Source: an uncultured Gammaproteobacteria bacterium (GTDB lineage: Bacteria > Pseudomonadota > Gammaproteobacteria > Halothiobacillales > Halothiobacillaceae). From it: DNA of 14,598 nt. Of the stretch, positions 9,201 to 14,598 are shown piece after piece. The position numbers and the translations under genes are program-made. The stretch covers positions 1-14,598 of the forward strand of contig CALKWL010000118.1 of assembly GCA_938004235.1 (NCBI GenBank), in the 5' to 3' direction. The notes under the pieces are model-generated. The model worked only from the letters and a program-made list of their open reading frames with translations. It ran no database searches and was not told the DNA's origin. Each line of letters begins with the position of its first letter. The stretch's first letter is position 1.

Positions 9201-9685
9201 GCGCGCGCGCCCTGGAGGCCACCACTCTGGGGTACTGCCGCCTCGACGACGGGCACGTCATGCCCATACTCAAGCGCGACGACGTTCCCGACCGCCAGGG
9301 CGAAATTCACAGCAACCCGCATGTCGAAGCCATGCACCGGGGCGCACTGGAGCATCTTGAACACTTCTACGCCGCGCATGAACTGACCGGCTACAGCTTT
9401 GCTGAACTCAAGCCCTACCTACAGGGCGTGCTGGAGCGCGCCGTGGTCTATCCCACCCGTGAAGAAGTCGTACACATCAGTCAGTTGGTACACACCGAAG
9501 ATTTCGGTCATGACCACACCCTGGATATCGGAGCAAGCACGCTGCGCTGGCGCAATATCCTGCGCCTGCGCGAATTCAAGCACCAGCTCAGTGTCGCACC
9601 CTGGCGCTACGCCATACTTAGCCGACTGCCCACCCCCCTGCCCACCTGGCTTTACCGCCTTTTATGGCTGAGGAAAAAAACATGA
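6284..9685 (+). CDS. GT2 glycosyltransferase fused to helical repeat and HAD/COG5610 module
   Basis: This 1133-aa protein combines a sugar transferase with the HAD/COG5610 module of the preceding gene. Domain 1 (about 7-225) is GT2: VIMPVYNH (11-18), AIDDAST (41-47), the metal-binding-type NSDD (93-96) and DYDY (191-194). Residues about 290-390 are helical, including eight RDxWIAE-like heptads (299-354), followed by SRSYRLARLLGWPVRR (393-408). The HAD domain (about 464-672) has FDVFDTL (468-474; D469, T473), S591, K626 and HIGDNLAAD (D651, D656); the +2 Asp is again Phe (471). The C-terminal domain (about 720-1125) has FFLARDGY (754-761), YVSRR (788-792) and FVDIGWSGTIQ (899-909). The start is ATG 6284 (ATGA overlap with the previous stop). 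An in-frame ATG at 6200 would only add 28 residues encoded inside the preceding gene, ahead of the GT2 first strand. It probably acts in assembly of the same polysaccharide. Confidence 0.88.
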   Translation: MNAAPSSLISVIMPVYNHATYVLGAACSVLAQADVEVELIAIDDASTDASWEVLSTLEDKRIRLFRHTSNLGAHASLNEGLALAQGEWIAIINSDDLFHPERLSRCLAEMRDHQLDLLGTDIRLIDGEGKTLAAHWWVDAFNVLKKRRHESHDWVSALLYGNVFMTTSNFVMRRSMVEQIGAFSADRYVHDYDYLLRALGAGLKLGWLDEPLLDYRLHESNTISSNPLAANRECAALLRRSLYGFASRLNENELGAQRLQALGEQWARMDRYVDETWASLQHHALVTKEQELLPLIHDRDRWIAERDKTIAQQNAWVAERDLWIAERDLSIMERNRWVAERDAWINERDAIIAAQHAHIGILETAQTEQRQQIERLTQENARISQALDAMSHSRSYRLARLLGWPVRRMRGMASKLTRVSLRNTLQQWKQRLSAPDLPAEAKLRRITSMQALEHTLNALPAEVRCVSFDVFDTLLARCIEPPAALQQRVCEKIAHKLGAPHTPESVWQARLEVENTLRLACAQQGGDHECHFEPLVNDWVIRLLGWPDEGLSAWIHDCERRLEHLALSAKPGMTELLQKLRARGLRILAVSDMYLGETHIQALLDDCGLGRLIDRLYVSAEYGVGKYSGRLHTHVLQTEGLQAHEIIHIGDNLAADMLAPLRLGIQGIFLDERSERLRRRHQSLSADMAQQGGIWRGRQFFEIVEQRLQLTPQYAAPASPFFQHYGRDILGPAFCGFTLGLVERLRDYRPDKIFFLARDGYLFRQLYTRWGELMGHEQDPLPEACYAYVSRRVVASAAIADGMSHAQAIVGLYNPKQHGLLSILKTYGLDVESFKVRAAAHGFTQIDEPLHNWHDPRLLAFLADADVQDKIRAFGQSARRDLEAYFSQLGLFDCARAAFVDIGWSGTIQKFLGEAFAQRADFPELRGYYFAFVGQMHAEFSAPNAIEGLLCDARRNNPCERIPGEFEELFEQGARALEATTLGYCRLDDGHVMPILKRDDVPDRQGEIHSNPHVEAMHRGALEHLEHFYAAHELTGYSFAELKPYLQGVLERAVVYPTREEVVHISQLVHTEDFGHDHTLDIGASTLRWRNILRLREFKHQLSVAPWRYAILSRLPTPLPTWLYRLLWLRKKT
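7178..7345 (+). repeat. Eight-unit 21-bp (heptad) coding repeat, RDxWIAE type
   Basis: These 168 bases encode eight consecutive heptads close to R-D-x-W-[IV]-A-E (residues 299-354 of the GT2-HAD fusion). Five of the eight carry Trp at position 4. At DNA level TGGATTGCAGAACGCGAC occurs exactly at 7187-7204 and again at 7250-7267, 63 bases (three units) apart, which supports expansion by 21-bp units. The stretch is expected to be helical. Only one Trp-Ile pair per heptad is hydrophobic, so the usual a/d coiled-coil pattern is not clear. Confidence 0.9.
9671..9674 (+). promoter_or_regulatory. Ribosome binding site AGGA deciding the start at 9682
   Basis: AGGA (within TGAGGAAA) lies 7 bases before ATG 9682. 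It favours the ATGA-overlap start over the in-frame ATG at 9664, which lies upstream of this site. Confidence 0.65.
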
Positions 9686-9900
9686 AACATCGCCGCAGCC
9701 TTCTTAAGGCCGGAACCTTGTGGTGGATGGCACAAGTCTACCGCCCCCTCGTTCGCCGCCAGCACACAAGCCACGCCGCTTGCTTTGACCCCGGCCTGCT
9801 GAACATGCTGCGCTATGAACAAAGCCGACTCTGGCACGCCCTGTTTGATCACGACCGCTGGCAATGGTGGAAGCTGCGCCTGCGCCGATTGTTGCAGTGA
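9682..9900 (+). CDS. Small Trp-rich basic protein of unknown function
   Basis: This is a 72-aa protein that I do not recognise. It is basic and contains six tryptophans (14, 15, 51, 60, 62, 63). An N-terminal KHRRSLLK segment is followed by the hydrophobic patch TLWWMAQVY, and the C-terminus is cationic and aromatic (RWQWWKLRLRRLL, 59-71). There is no clear signal peptide and no full-length transmembrane helix. An amphipathic, membrane-surface or protein-binding role is conceivable, but this is inference. It has a good AGGA site and an ATGA overlap with the preceding stop, matching the other junctions of this operon, which argues that it is a real translated gene. An alternative start at 9664 would add six residues. 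Confidence 0.6.
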   Translation: MKHRRSLLKAGTLWWMAQVYRPLVRRQHTSHAACFDPGLLNMLRYEQSRLWHALFDHDRWQWWKLRLRRLLQ

Positions 9901-10014
9901 GGCCAGATGCGCCGAACAGGCTCGTATTCCACGGATGGATATCACTTGGAGATTTGTCATCTCAGTCTCAATCCGCTGAACCTTCGCCTAAACGGCGTAA
10001 CTCCCGGCTTGATG

Positions 10015-10020
10015 TAGAAT
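10015..10020 (+). promoter_or_regulatory. Putative -10 box (TAGAAT) for the downstream GT2 pair
   Basis: TAGAAT is followed by the C-rich stretch CCCGCCCC and then ATG 10029. No good -35 hexamer lies 16-18 bases upstream. If real, transcription would begin at about 10026-10028, giving an almost leaderless mRNA. It resembles the TAGAAT plus GC-rich context in front of miaB at 12175. The gap 9901-10028 contains nothing else I can name. Confidence 0.3.
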
Positions 10021-10028
10021 CCCGCCCC

Positions 10029-10967
10029 ATGTCGCCCCTCACCCCGCACCCTACCCCAACAACTTCCGGCATCGCCGCCGTCATTGTCGCCTATCGCCCG
10101 GATATGGCGCTGCTGAGACAATTGATCGAGGCAACCCGCGCGCAAGTCGATGCACTTTGGATCGTCAACAATGGCGCGCCATCCGACCTTGCGGAACTCG
10201 ATGCCGCTTCAGCGCAAACCGAGGTGGTGCAATTTGAGCACAATCTTGGGATCGGTGCGGCAATTAACTATGCCGTCGAGCGCGCAAAGGGCGAGGGATA
10301 TGATTTTCTTCTCACCATGGATCAAGACAGCATTCCTGCGCCGGACATGCTGCATCATCTGCATCAGGCCTACCGCACGCTGACGGCTCAAGGCCTGCGC
10401 GTCGCCGCCGTCGGACCTGAGCAGATTGACCGCCGCTCGGCACATCATGCGCCCTTCATGGCGCCCATCTGCGCCTGGCCCTCACCGCGTCATTCAATCT
10501 TCCCCCCCGCCAACGGCACCATCGAGGTCGATCACCTGATTACCTCCGGTATGCTGGCGCCCTTATCCGCGTACCAGGCGGTTGATGCCCCACGTGCCGA
10601 TCTGTTTATCGATTACGTGGACATCGAGTGGTCGCTGCGCGCACGCAAGCACGGTTTCAAACTGTATGCGGTGGGCGGGGCGCAGATGCAGCACTCGATT
10701 GGCGACAACTACAGGCGCTTCCTCGGTAAACAAGTTCCCATCCACAGTCCTTTGCGACATTACTATCTCATGCGCAATGGCGTGTTCCTGCAAAAGTTGC
10801 CGACCATTTCGCTGGCCTGGAAGATTTCTGATGCCTTCCAGCTCGTTAAAAAATTCATTTTCTTCGGCTTTTTTCTGCCCGAGCGACAAAAACGCCTGCG
10901 CATGATGCTGCATGGCATAAGCGATGGCTTGCGCGGAAAACTAGGCATGTACCAGGAACGCCCGTGA
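10029..10967 (+). CDS. GT2 glycosyltransferase, rhamnosyltransferase-like
   Basis: This 312-aa family 2 glycosyltransferase, probably cytoplasmic, transfers a sugar from a nucleotide donor to a growing glycan. It resembles the dTDP-rhamnose rhamnosyltransferase (RfbF-type) group: AAVIVAYRPD (16-25) as the first strand, WIVNNGA (44-50), HNLGIGAAINYA (71-82), the hallmark TMDQDS (96-101), YVDIEWSLR (196-204) and SPLRHYYLMRN (240-250). The last ~50 residues contain a hydrophobic, aromatic stretch (KKFIFFGFFLP, 274-284) that may contact the membrane. I chose ATG 10029: the frame is open upstream to 9864, but those 55 residues resemble no domain and lie partly in the preceding gene. Its stop overlaps the next start (GTGA). 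Rhamnose as the sugar is a family-level guess. Confidence 0.85.
   Translation: MSPLTPHPTPTTSGIAAVIVAYRPDMALLRQLIEATRAQVDALWIVNNGAPSDLAELDAASAQTEVVQFEHNLGIGAAINYAVERAKGEGYDFLLTMDQDSIPAPDMLHHLHQAYRTLTAQGLRVAAVGPEQIDRRSAHHAPFMAPICAWPSPRHSIFPPANGTIEVDHLITSGMLAPLSAYQAVDAPRADLFIDYVDIEWSLRARKHGFKLYAVGGAQMQHSIGDNYRRFLGKQVPIHSPLRHYYLMRNGVFLQKLPTISLAWKISDAFQLVKKFIFFGFFLPERQKRLRMMLHGISDGLRGKLGMYQERP
10954..10957 (+). promoter_or_regulatory. Ribosome binding site AGGA for the GTG start at 10964
   Basis: AGGA lies 6 bases before GTG 10964, inside the 3' end of the previous gene. It supports the GTG start that forms a GTGA overlap with the previous stop. Confidence 0.6.
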
Positions 10968-11929
10968 GCCGCCCTGCCTTTGCACTCTGCGTTCCCACCC
11001 TCAATGCCGGCAACGCCTGGCATGAATGGCTGGCTGCACTGCGCAGCCAAACGCATCGTCCTGCTCGCGTGCTGGTCATTGATTCGTCTTCAACAGACAA
11101 CACCCCCGCCCTCGCCCGCGCCGCAGGGCTTGACGTCGTGTGCATCGCCCGCCATGAGTTTAACCACGGCGGCACGCGCCAATACGCCATCGAACAACTT
11201 GGCGAGTTTGAAACCGTCATTTTTCTCACCCAAGATGCCCTGCTTGCCAACCCGCAAGCCTTGGACAATCTTGTCAACGCATTACACGCTGAACACGATA
11301 TCGGCGCGGTCTATGGTCGCCAATTGCCGCACCATGGCGCCAAACCCATTGAGGCACATGCCCGCCTGTTCAACTACCCGACGCAAAGCGCGGTGCGCAG
11401 CCTCGACGACCGAGCCCAATTCGGCATTAAAACCGCTTTTTTTTCCAATAGCTTTGCCGCTTACCGCCGCGAGGCTCTCCACGCCATAGGCGGCTTCCGC
11501 CGCAATCTCATCCTCGGCGAAGACACCGTCGCCGCCGGGCAGATGCTGCTTGCAGGCTGGCGCATCGGCTATTGCGCCGAAGCGCAGGTACGCCACTCGC
11601 ATCACTATGGCCTGCGCGCCGAAATGGCGCGTTATTTCGATATCGGCGTACTGCACAGCCGCGAAGCATGGATGCTGGAGCGTTTTGGCCACGCAGAGGG
11701 CGAAGGCTTGCGTTTTATCCGCTCCGAGGCGGCGCATGTACTGCGCCACGCTCCCTGGATGCTTCCCGAGGCAGGTCTGCGCACTCTGCTCAAATACGCG
11801 GGCTACCGGCTAGGTCGCATGGAGCGGCGCCTGCCGCAAACCTGGAAACGCGCCCTGAGTATGCAGCCTGGGTTTTGGCGCGATCAGGTATCTCAGAAAC
11901 CATCCGGCGGCAATGAACCCAAGCTTTAA
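10964..11929 (+). CDS. GT2 glycosyltransferase, rhamnosyltransferase-like
   Basis: This 321-aa family 2 glycosyltransferase has a GT-A core: LCVPTLNAG (8-16), VIDSSSTDNT (38-47), FNHGGTR (66-72, characteristic of one rhamnosyltransferase-like subgroup), TQDA (89-92, in the position of the metal-binding DxD) and GEDT (185-188), followed by RHSHHYGL (210-217). The C-terminal ~70 residues are basic and probably help membrane or acceptor binding. The start is GTG 10964, with AGGA 6 bases upstream and overlap with the preceding stop. It is therefore co-translated with the previous GT2, and the two probably add adjacent sugars of the same repeat unit. It is the last gene of the polysaccharide block. 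Donor and linkage are unknown. Confidence 0.85.
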   Translation: MSRPAFALCVPTLNAGNAWHEWLAALRSQTHRPARVLVIDSSSTDNTPALARAAGLDVVCIARHEFNHGGTRQYAIEQLGEFETVIFLTQDALLANPQALDNLVNALHAEHDIGAVYGRQLPHHGAKPIEAHARLFNYPTQSAVRSLDDRAQFGIKTAFFSNSFAAYRREALHAIGGFRRNLILGEDTVAAGQMLLAGWRIGYCAEAQVRHSHHYGLRAEMARYFDIGVLHSREAWMLERFGHAEGEGLRFIRSEAAHVLRHAPWMLPEAGLRTLLKYAGYRLGRMERRLPQTWKRALSMQPGFWRDQVSQKPSGGNEPKL

Positions 11930-11938
11930 AAGCCGGTT

Positions 11939-12026
11939 TTATTGATACGGCACAGAGAATTTTTGAATCCGACGTGTGTTGGACGCACAGCCGCAATCGG
12001 TTGGTGTCGCAGTGCCGTATCAATAA
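11939..12026. repeat. 88-bp palindromic element, copy A
   Basis: Perfect 15-bp terminal inverted repeats, TTATTGATACGGCAC (11939-11953) and its reverse complement (12012-12026), enclose 58 bases. Inside is a 6-bp hairpin with one G-T wobble, TCCGAC/GTTGGA around GTGT (11968-11983). There is no T-run after the right arm, so it is not a standard terminator, and no target-site duplication flanks it. It is a REP- or MITE-like element and pairs with the second 88-bp copy. Confidence 0.8.
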
Positions 12027-12043
12027 CCTACTCATTTGATTGA

Positions 12044-12131
12044 TTATTGATTCGGCCTTCCCGTTCTTTCAAGCAGTGACATTGCCCCAACTTCGGTCAC
12101 AAATTCAAACTTCACTTGGCCGAATCAATAA
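12044..12131. repeat. 88-bp palindromic element, copy B (inverted relative to A)
   Basis: Perfect 14-bp inverted repeats, TTATTGATTCGGCC (12044-12057) and its reverse complement (12118-12131), enclose 60 bases. The total length, 88 bp, equals copy A, and the arms share the TTATTGATNCGGC core. Read on the minus strand, TTTGAAT falls at element positions 23-29 and GTTGG at 41-45, against 24-30 and 40-44 in copy A. This suggests a diverged copy in opposite orientation. An internal GTGAC/GTCAC pair (12076-12080, 12096-12100) could form a hairpin. A 17-bp spacer separates the two copies. Confidence 0.75.
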
Positions 12132-12174
12132 CGCGGTAAATCTTAGGCGGGCGTAATTTATGCAACATTCGGGT

Positions 12175-12180
12175 TAGAAT
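12175..12180 (+). promoter_or_regulatory. Putative -10 box (TAGAAT) of the miaB promoter
   Basis: TAGAAT followed by GCGCCCCC is a typical proteobacterial -10 plus GC-rich discriminator. Expected transcription start is near 12187, giving a leader of about 28 bases before ATG 12215. No good -35 is visible at the expected distance. Confidence 0.4.
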
Positions 12181-12214
12181 GCGCCCCCTTCCACAAAGCG
12201 ACTGGTTAACCTCC

Positions 12215-13576
12215 ATGCACCGCGATACTGCCGCCGAAACCCCGCCCGCCTCCGCGCCGAAAAAGCTCTACATCAAGACCTGGGGCTGCCAGATGAACGA
12301 GTACGACAGCCAAAAAATGGGCGACGTGCTTGATGCCTACGCCGGCATGACCCAAGTCCAAACCGCCGAAGAGGCCGACGTCATCCTGCTCAACACCTGC
12401 TCCATCCGCGAAAAGGCGCAGGAAAAGGTCTTCTCCGAACTGGGGCGCTGGAAAGAGCTCAAGCGCATCAAGCCGGAACTGGTCATCGGCGTCGGCGGCT
12501 GCGTGGCCAGCCAGGAAGGCGAAGCCATCCGCGAGCGTGCGCCTTTCGTTGATCTGGTGTTCGGCCCGCAGACGCTGCACCGCCTGCCGGAGATGCTGCG
12601 CGAAGTTCGCCGCGAAGGTCATGCCGTGGTGGATATTTCCTTCCCCGAAATCGAAAAGTTCGACAACCTGCCCGAGCCGCGCGCCGAGGGCCCGACCGCC
12701 TTCGTCTCCATCATGGAGGGCTGCTCCAAATACTGCACCTTCTGCGTGGTGCCCTACACGCGCGGCGAGGAGGTTTCCCGCCCGTTCGACGACGTACTGG
12801 CCGAATGCGCCCAGCTTGCCGCCCAGGGCGTGCGCGAAATCAACCTGCTGGGGCAGAACGTCAACGCCTACCGGGGAGCGATGCACGACGGAGGCATCGC
12901 GGATCTCGCCCTGCTGATCGAATTCGTCGCCGCCATCAACGGCATCGAGCGCATCCGCTTCACCACCTCGCACCCGGTCGAATTCACCGACCGCCTGATC
13001 GAGGCCTACCGCAACGTACCCAAGCTGGCCAGCTTCCTGCACCTGCCGGTGCAATCCGGCTCCGACCGCATCCTGGCGGCGATGAAGCGCGGCCACACCG
13101 CCATCGAATACAAGTCCAAGATTCGCAAGCTGCGCGAGGCGCGCCCGGACATCAGCCTGTCCTCCGACTTCATCATCGGCTTCCCCGGCGAAACCGAGGC
13201 CGACTTCGAGGCCACCATGAAGCTGATTACGGACATCGGCTTCGACATGTCCTTCAGCTTCATCTACAGCGCCCGCCCCGGCACCCCGGCGGCCAGCTAC
13301 GCGGACGACACCCCGCTGGAGGTGAAAAAGGAACGCCTCTACCGCCTGCAAGAGCAGATCAACGCCCAGGCGCGCGCCATCTCCGAGGCCATGCTCGGCA
13401 GCACCCAGCGCATTCTGGTCGAGGGCCATTCCACCAAGGATGCCAGCGAACTCAAGGGCCGCACCGAAAACAACCGCGTGGTCAATTTCAAGGGCGGCGA
13501 ACGGCTGATCGGCCAATTCATCGACGTCGTCATTACCGAAGTCATGCCCAACTCGCTGCGCGGCGAACTGATTTAA
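12215..13576 (+). CDS. miaB: tRNA-2-methylthio-N6-dimethylallyladenosine synthase MiaB
   Basis: MiaB is a radical-SAM methylthiotransferase that converts i6A37 to ms2i6A37 in tRNAs reading UNN codons, in the cytoplasm. The protein is 453 aa, close to the family's usual ~440-475. The N-terminal UPF0004 domain holds the three cysteines of the auxiliary [4Fe-4S] cluster: C25 (KTWGCQMNEYDS), C62 (NTCSIREKA) and C96 (GVGGCVASQ). The radical-SAM motif CxxxCxxC is C170, C174 and C177 (GCSKYCTFC). A TRAM RNA-binding domain occupies about 388-453. I start at ATG 12215 because the in-frame ATG at 12179 overlaps the likely -10 box; the conserved part begins at KLYIKTWGC. The gene is strongly G/C-ending in codon use, like a resident housekeeping gene. 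The J-domain gene starts 17 bases after its stop, so the two may be co-transcribed. Confidence 0.97.
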   Translation: MHRDTAAETPPASAPKKLYIKTWGCQMNEYDSQKMGDVLDAYAGMTQVQTAEEADVILLNTCSIREKAQEKVFSELGRWKELKRIKPELVIGVGGCVASQEGEAIRERAPFVDLVFGPQTLHRLPEMLREVRREGHAVVDISFPEIEKFDNLPEPRAEGPTAFVSIMEGCSKYCTFCVVPYTRGEEVSRPFDDVLAECAQLAAQGVREINLLGQNVNAYRGAMHDGGIADLALLIEFVAAINGIERIRFTTSHPVEFTDRLIEAYRNVPKLASFLHLPVQSGSDRILAAMKRGHTAIEYKSKIRKLREARPDISLSSDFIIGFPGETEADFEATMKLITDIGFDMSFSFIYSARPGTPAASYADDTPLEVKKERLYRLQEQINAQARAISEAMLGSTQRILVEGHSTKDASELKGRTENNRVVNFKGGERLIGQFIDVVITEVMPNSLRGELI

Positions 13577-13593
13577 GCCAGCGCATCACCACT

Positions 13594-14553
13594 ATGAACC
13601 CAAGCCTTTTCGACGACCTTCCCCCCGAAACCTCCATTACCCTTGCCCCCGCTGAAGGCGCGACCACGCTCAGTCCAGCCCAAGCAGCTTTTAACAAGCT
13701 GCTGCAACAGATTGAGAAAAAGCGCGCACAAATCACCGAATGGCAGAGCACCATCAGTCGCTTTCAGCAAAAATACGCGCTTGAGTTGCTGCCGATCCTG
13801 CAAGCCAAAAGCAAACTCAAAGCCGCCTTCGTGCTGCGCCTCGACGAACTCTACGACGCCAAAGGCCTGAGCAAGCGCGAACGCGAGCGCCTTGGCGACA
13901 TGATTGTCCAGCTCATAGATGACCTCATCGTCCAAGGTAATGATGACCCTCAGCTCGAAGCCATCCTGGACAAATACCGCCCACGCGACACCGCCCCCGA
14001 GCACAAAGAAATGCTCGCCGCCATGAAAGCTGAATTCACCGCAATGACCGGCGTGGATTTGGGCGACGATGCCGACGAACTGAGCTTTGAAGAATTCATG
14101 CAGCGTGCGCAGGCACATTTGCACGAGCAATTCGCCGCCGAAGAACGCGCGCGCCAACAGCGCAACGAACAACGCCAAGCCAAACGCAAAAAAAGCGCCA
14201 AACAGCTCGCCAAGGAACAAAAAGAAGCCGAGGACGCGCAGGACATCAAAACCTCCGTGCGCGAGGTTTATCGCAAACTGGTCAGCAACCTGCACCCCGA
14301 CCGCGAAAGCGACCCGCAGCAACGCGCGCGCAAAACCGAACTCATGCAGCGCGTCAACCAAGCCTATGAAAAAAACAACCTGCTGCAACTGCTTGAATTA
14401 CAAATCGAGCTCGACCACATCGATCCCGCGAGCCTGAGCAACCTGAGCGAAGAGCGCCTTGCGCGCTACAGCAAAACCCTCAAACAACAACTCTCCGAAC
14501 TCAACGCCGAAAAAAACCAGCTCGAAATGGAATTCCGCCAGCGTTTTTCCATC
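13594..14553 (+). CDS. J-domain (DnaJ-like) protein, 3'-truncated by adapter
   Basis: This is a large Gln/Lys/Glu-rich protein, 320 residues present, with no stop before the adapter. A J-domain lies near 216-272: helix II TSVREVYRKLVSNL, the invariant HPD at 234-236, and a helix-III-like segment RKTELMQRVNQAYEKNN (246-262). The J-domain is internal and preceded by a charged helical stretch (about 170-212). Such proteins are expected to stimulate DnaK ATPase. No zinc-finger or glycine-rich region of classical DnaJ is seen in the part present. It starts 17 bases after miaB with no obvious Shine-Dalgarno, so it probably depends on miaB transcription. The C-terminus (RFSI, then RSEEHTSELQS) runs into adapter; residues after 320 are artefact. 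The real end and partner specificity are unknown. Confidence 0.85.
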
Positions 14554-14598
14554 AGATCGGAAGAGCACACGTCTGAACTCCAGTCACGTCAGTCAATC
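14554..14598. other. Illumina TruSeq i7 adapter with index (not genomic)
   Basis: The block begins AGATCGGAAGAGCACACGTC, the TruSeq index-adapter sequence, continuing to CCAGTCAC at 14587. GTCAGTCA (14588-14595) reads as an 8-base i7 index, followed by ATC, the start of the P7 segment. It is synthetic, and genomic DNA ends at 14553. Confidence 0.98.

Noticed and set aside
9864..10028. N-terminal extension of the first rhamnosyltransferase-like gene
   Set aside because: The 55 residues have no domain character and partly overlap the 72-aa gene. The GT2 fold begins shortly after ATG 10029.
11928..11941. AAAAGCCGGTTTT as a rho-independent terminator
   Set aside because: The stem would be only 3 A-T pairs plus a wobble around CCGG, too weak, and without a following T-run.
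11939..12131. Insertion sequence or integron attC site
   Set aside because: There is no transposase frame, no target duplication beside the arms and no attC core sites. Only the palindromic-element description is supported.
12206..13516. 436-aa open frame on the minus strand
   Set aside because: It lies antisense to miaB, which has all family cysteines and the TRAM domain. The long frame is a by-product of high-GC codon use, with Gly/Ala/Val/Asp-rich low-complexity composition.
13573..14388. 271-aa open frame on the minus strand, Phe/Leu/Val-rich
   Set aside because: It is antisense to the J-domain gene, whose frame has a conserved HPD motif and continuous helical coding sense.
1..14598. 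CRISPR array, tRNA or rRNA genes
   Set aside because: No regularly spaced direct repeats with unique spacers and no tRNA or rRNA signature were seen. The only tandem repeat is the in-frame heptad repeat.

Overview
This is a contig of 14,598 bases that carries Illumina adapter sequence at both ends (1-51 and 14554-14598), so the biological insert is 52-14553. Gene content, high GC codon use and the -10/discriminator style (TAGAAT followed by G/C) suggest a proteobacterium, most likely a gammaproteobacterium. I cannot name the genus.

Layout: (1) 52-631, minus strand: a GNAT-type acyltransferase cut off by the left adapter. (2) 736-9900, plus strand: four genes joined by 4-base ATGA overlaps. 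They are a 1230-aa protein (PIG-L deacetylase + GT2 + helical linker + GT2 + GT2), a 620-aa HAD protein of the COG5610 type, an 1133-aa GT2 + helical repeat + HAD/COG5610 fusion, and a 72-aa Trp-rich protein. (3) 10029-11929: two more GT2 genes of the rhamnosyltransferase type, joined by a GTGA overlap. (4) 11930-12214: intergenic DNA holding two 88-bp palindromic elements in opposite orientation, then a putative promoter. (5) 12215-13576: miaB, a housekeeping tRNA-modification gene. (6) 13594-14553: a J-domain protein cut off by the right adapter.

The left ~11.9 kb reads as part of a surface-polysaccharide (O-antigen, capsule or exopolysaccharide) locus. It encodes six GT2 domains on four proteins, a sugar N-deacetylase domain, an acyltransferase and two HAD/COG5610 modules. 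The right end is core genome, and the palindromic pair sits at the boundary.

The most interesting features are the paralogous HAD + C-terminal 'RDG / SR / VDxGWSG' modules, one free and one fused to a GT2; the 8-unit Trp-rich heptad repeat in the fusion; the four-domain PIG-L/GT2 protein; the unrecognised 72-aa protein; and the paired 88-bp elements. Function assignments rest on motif recognition by eye. No database search or structure prediction was run.
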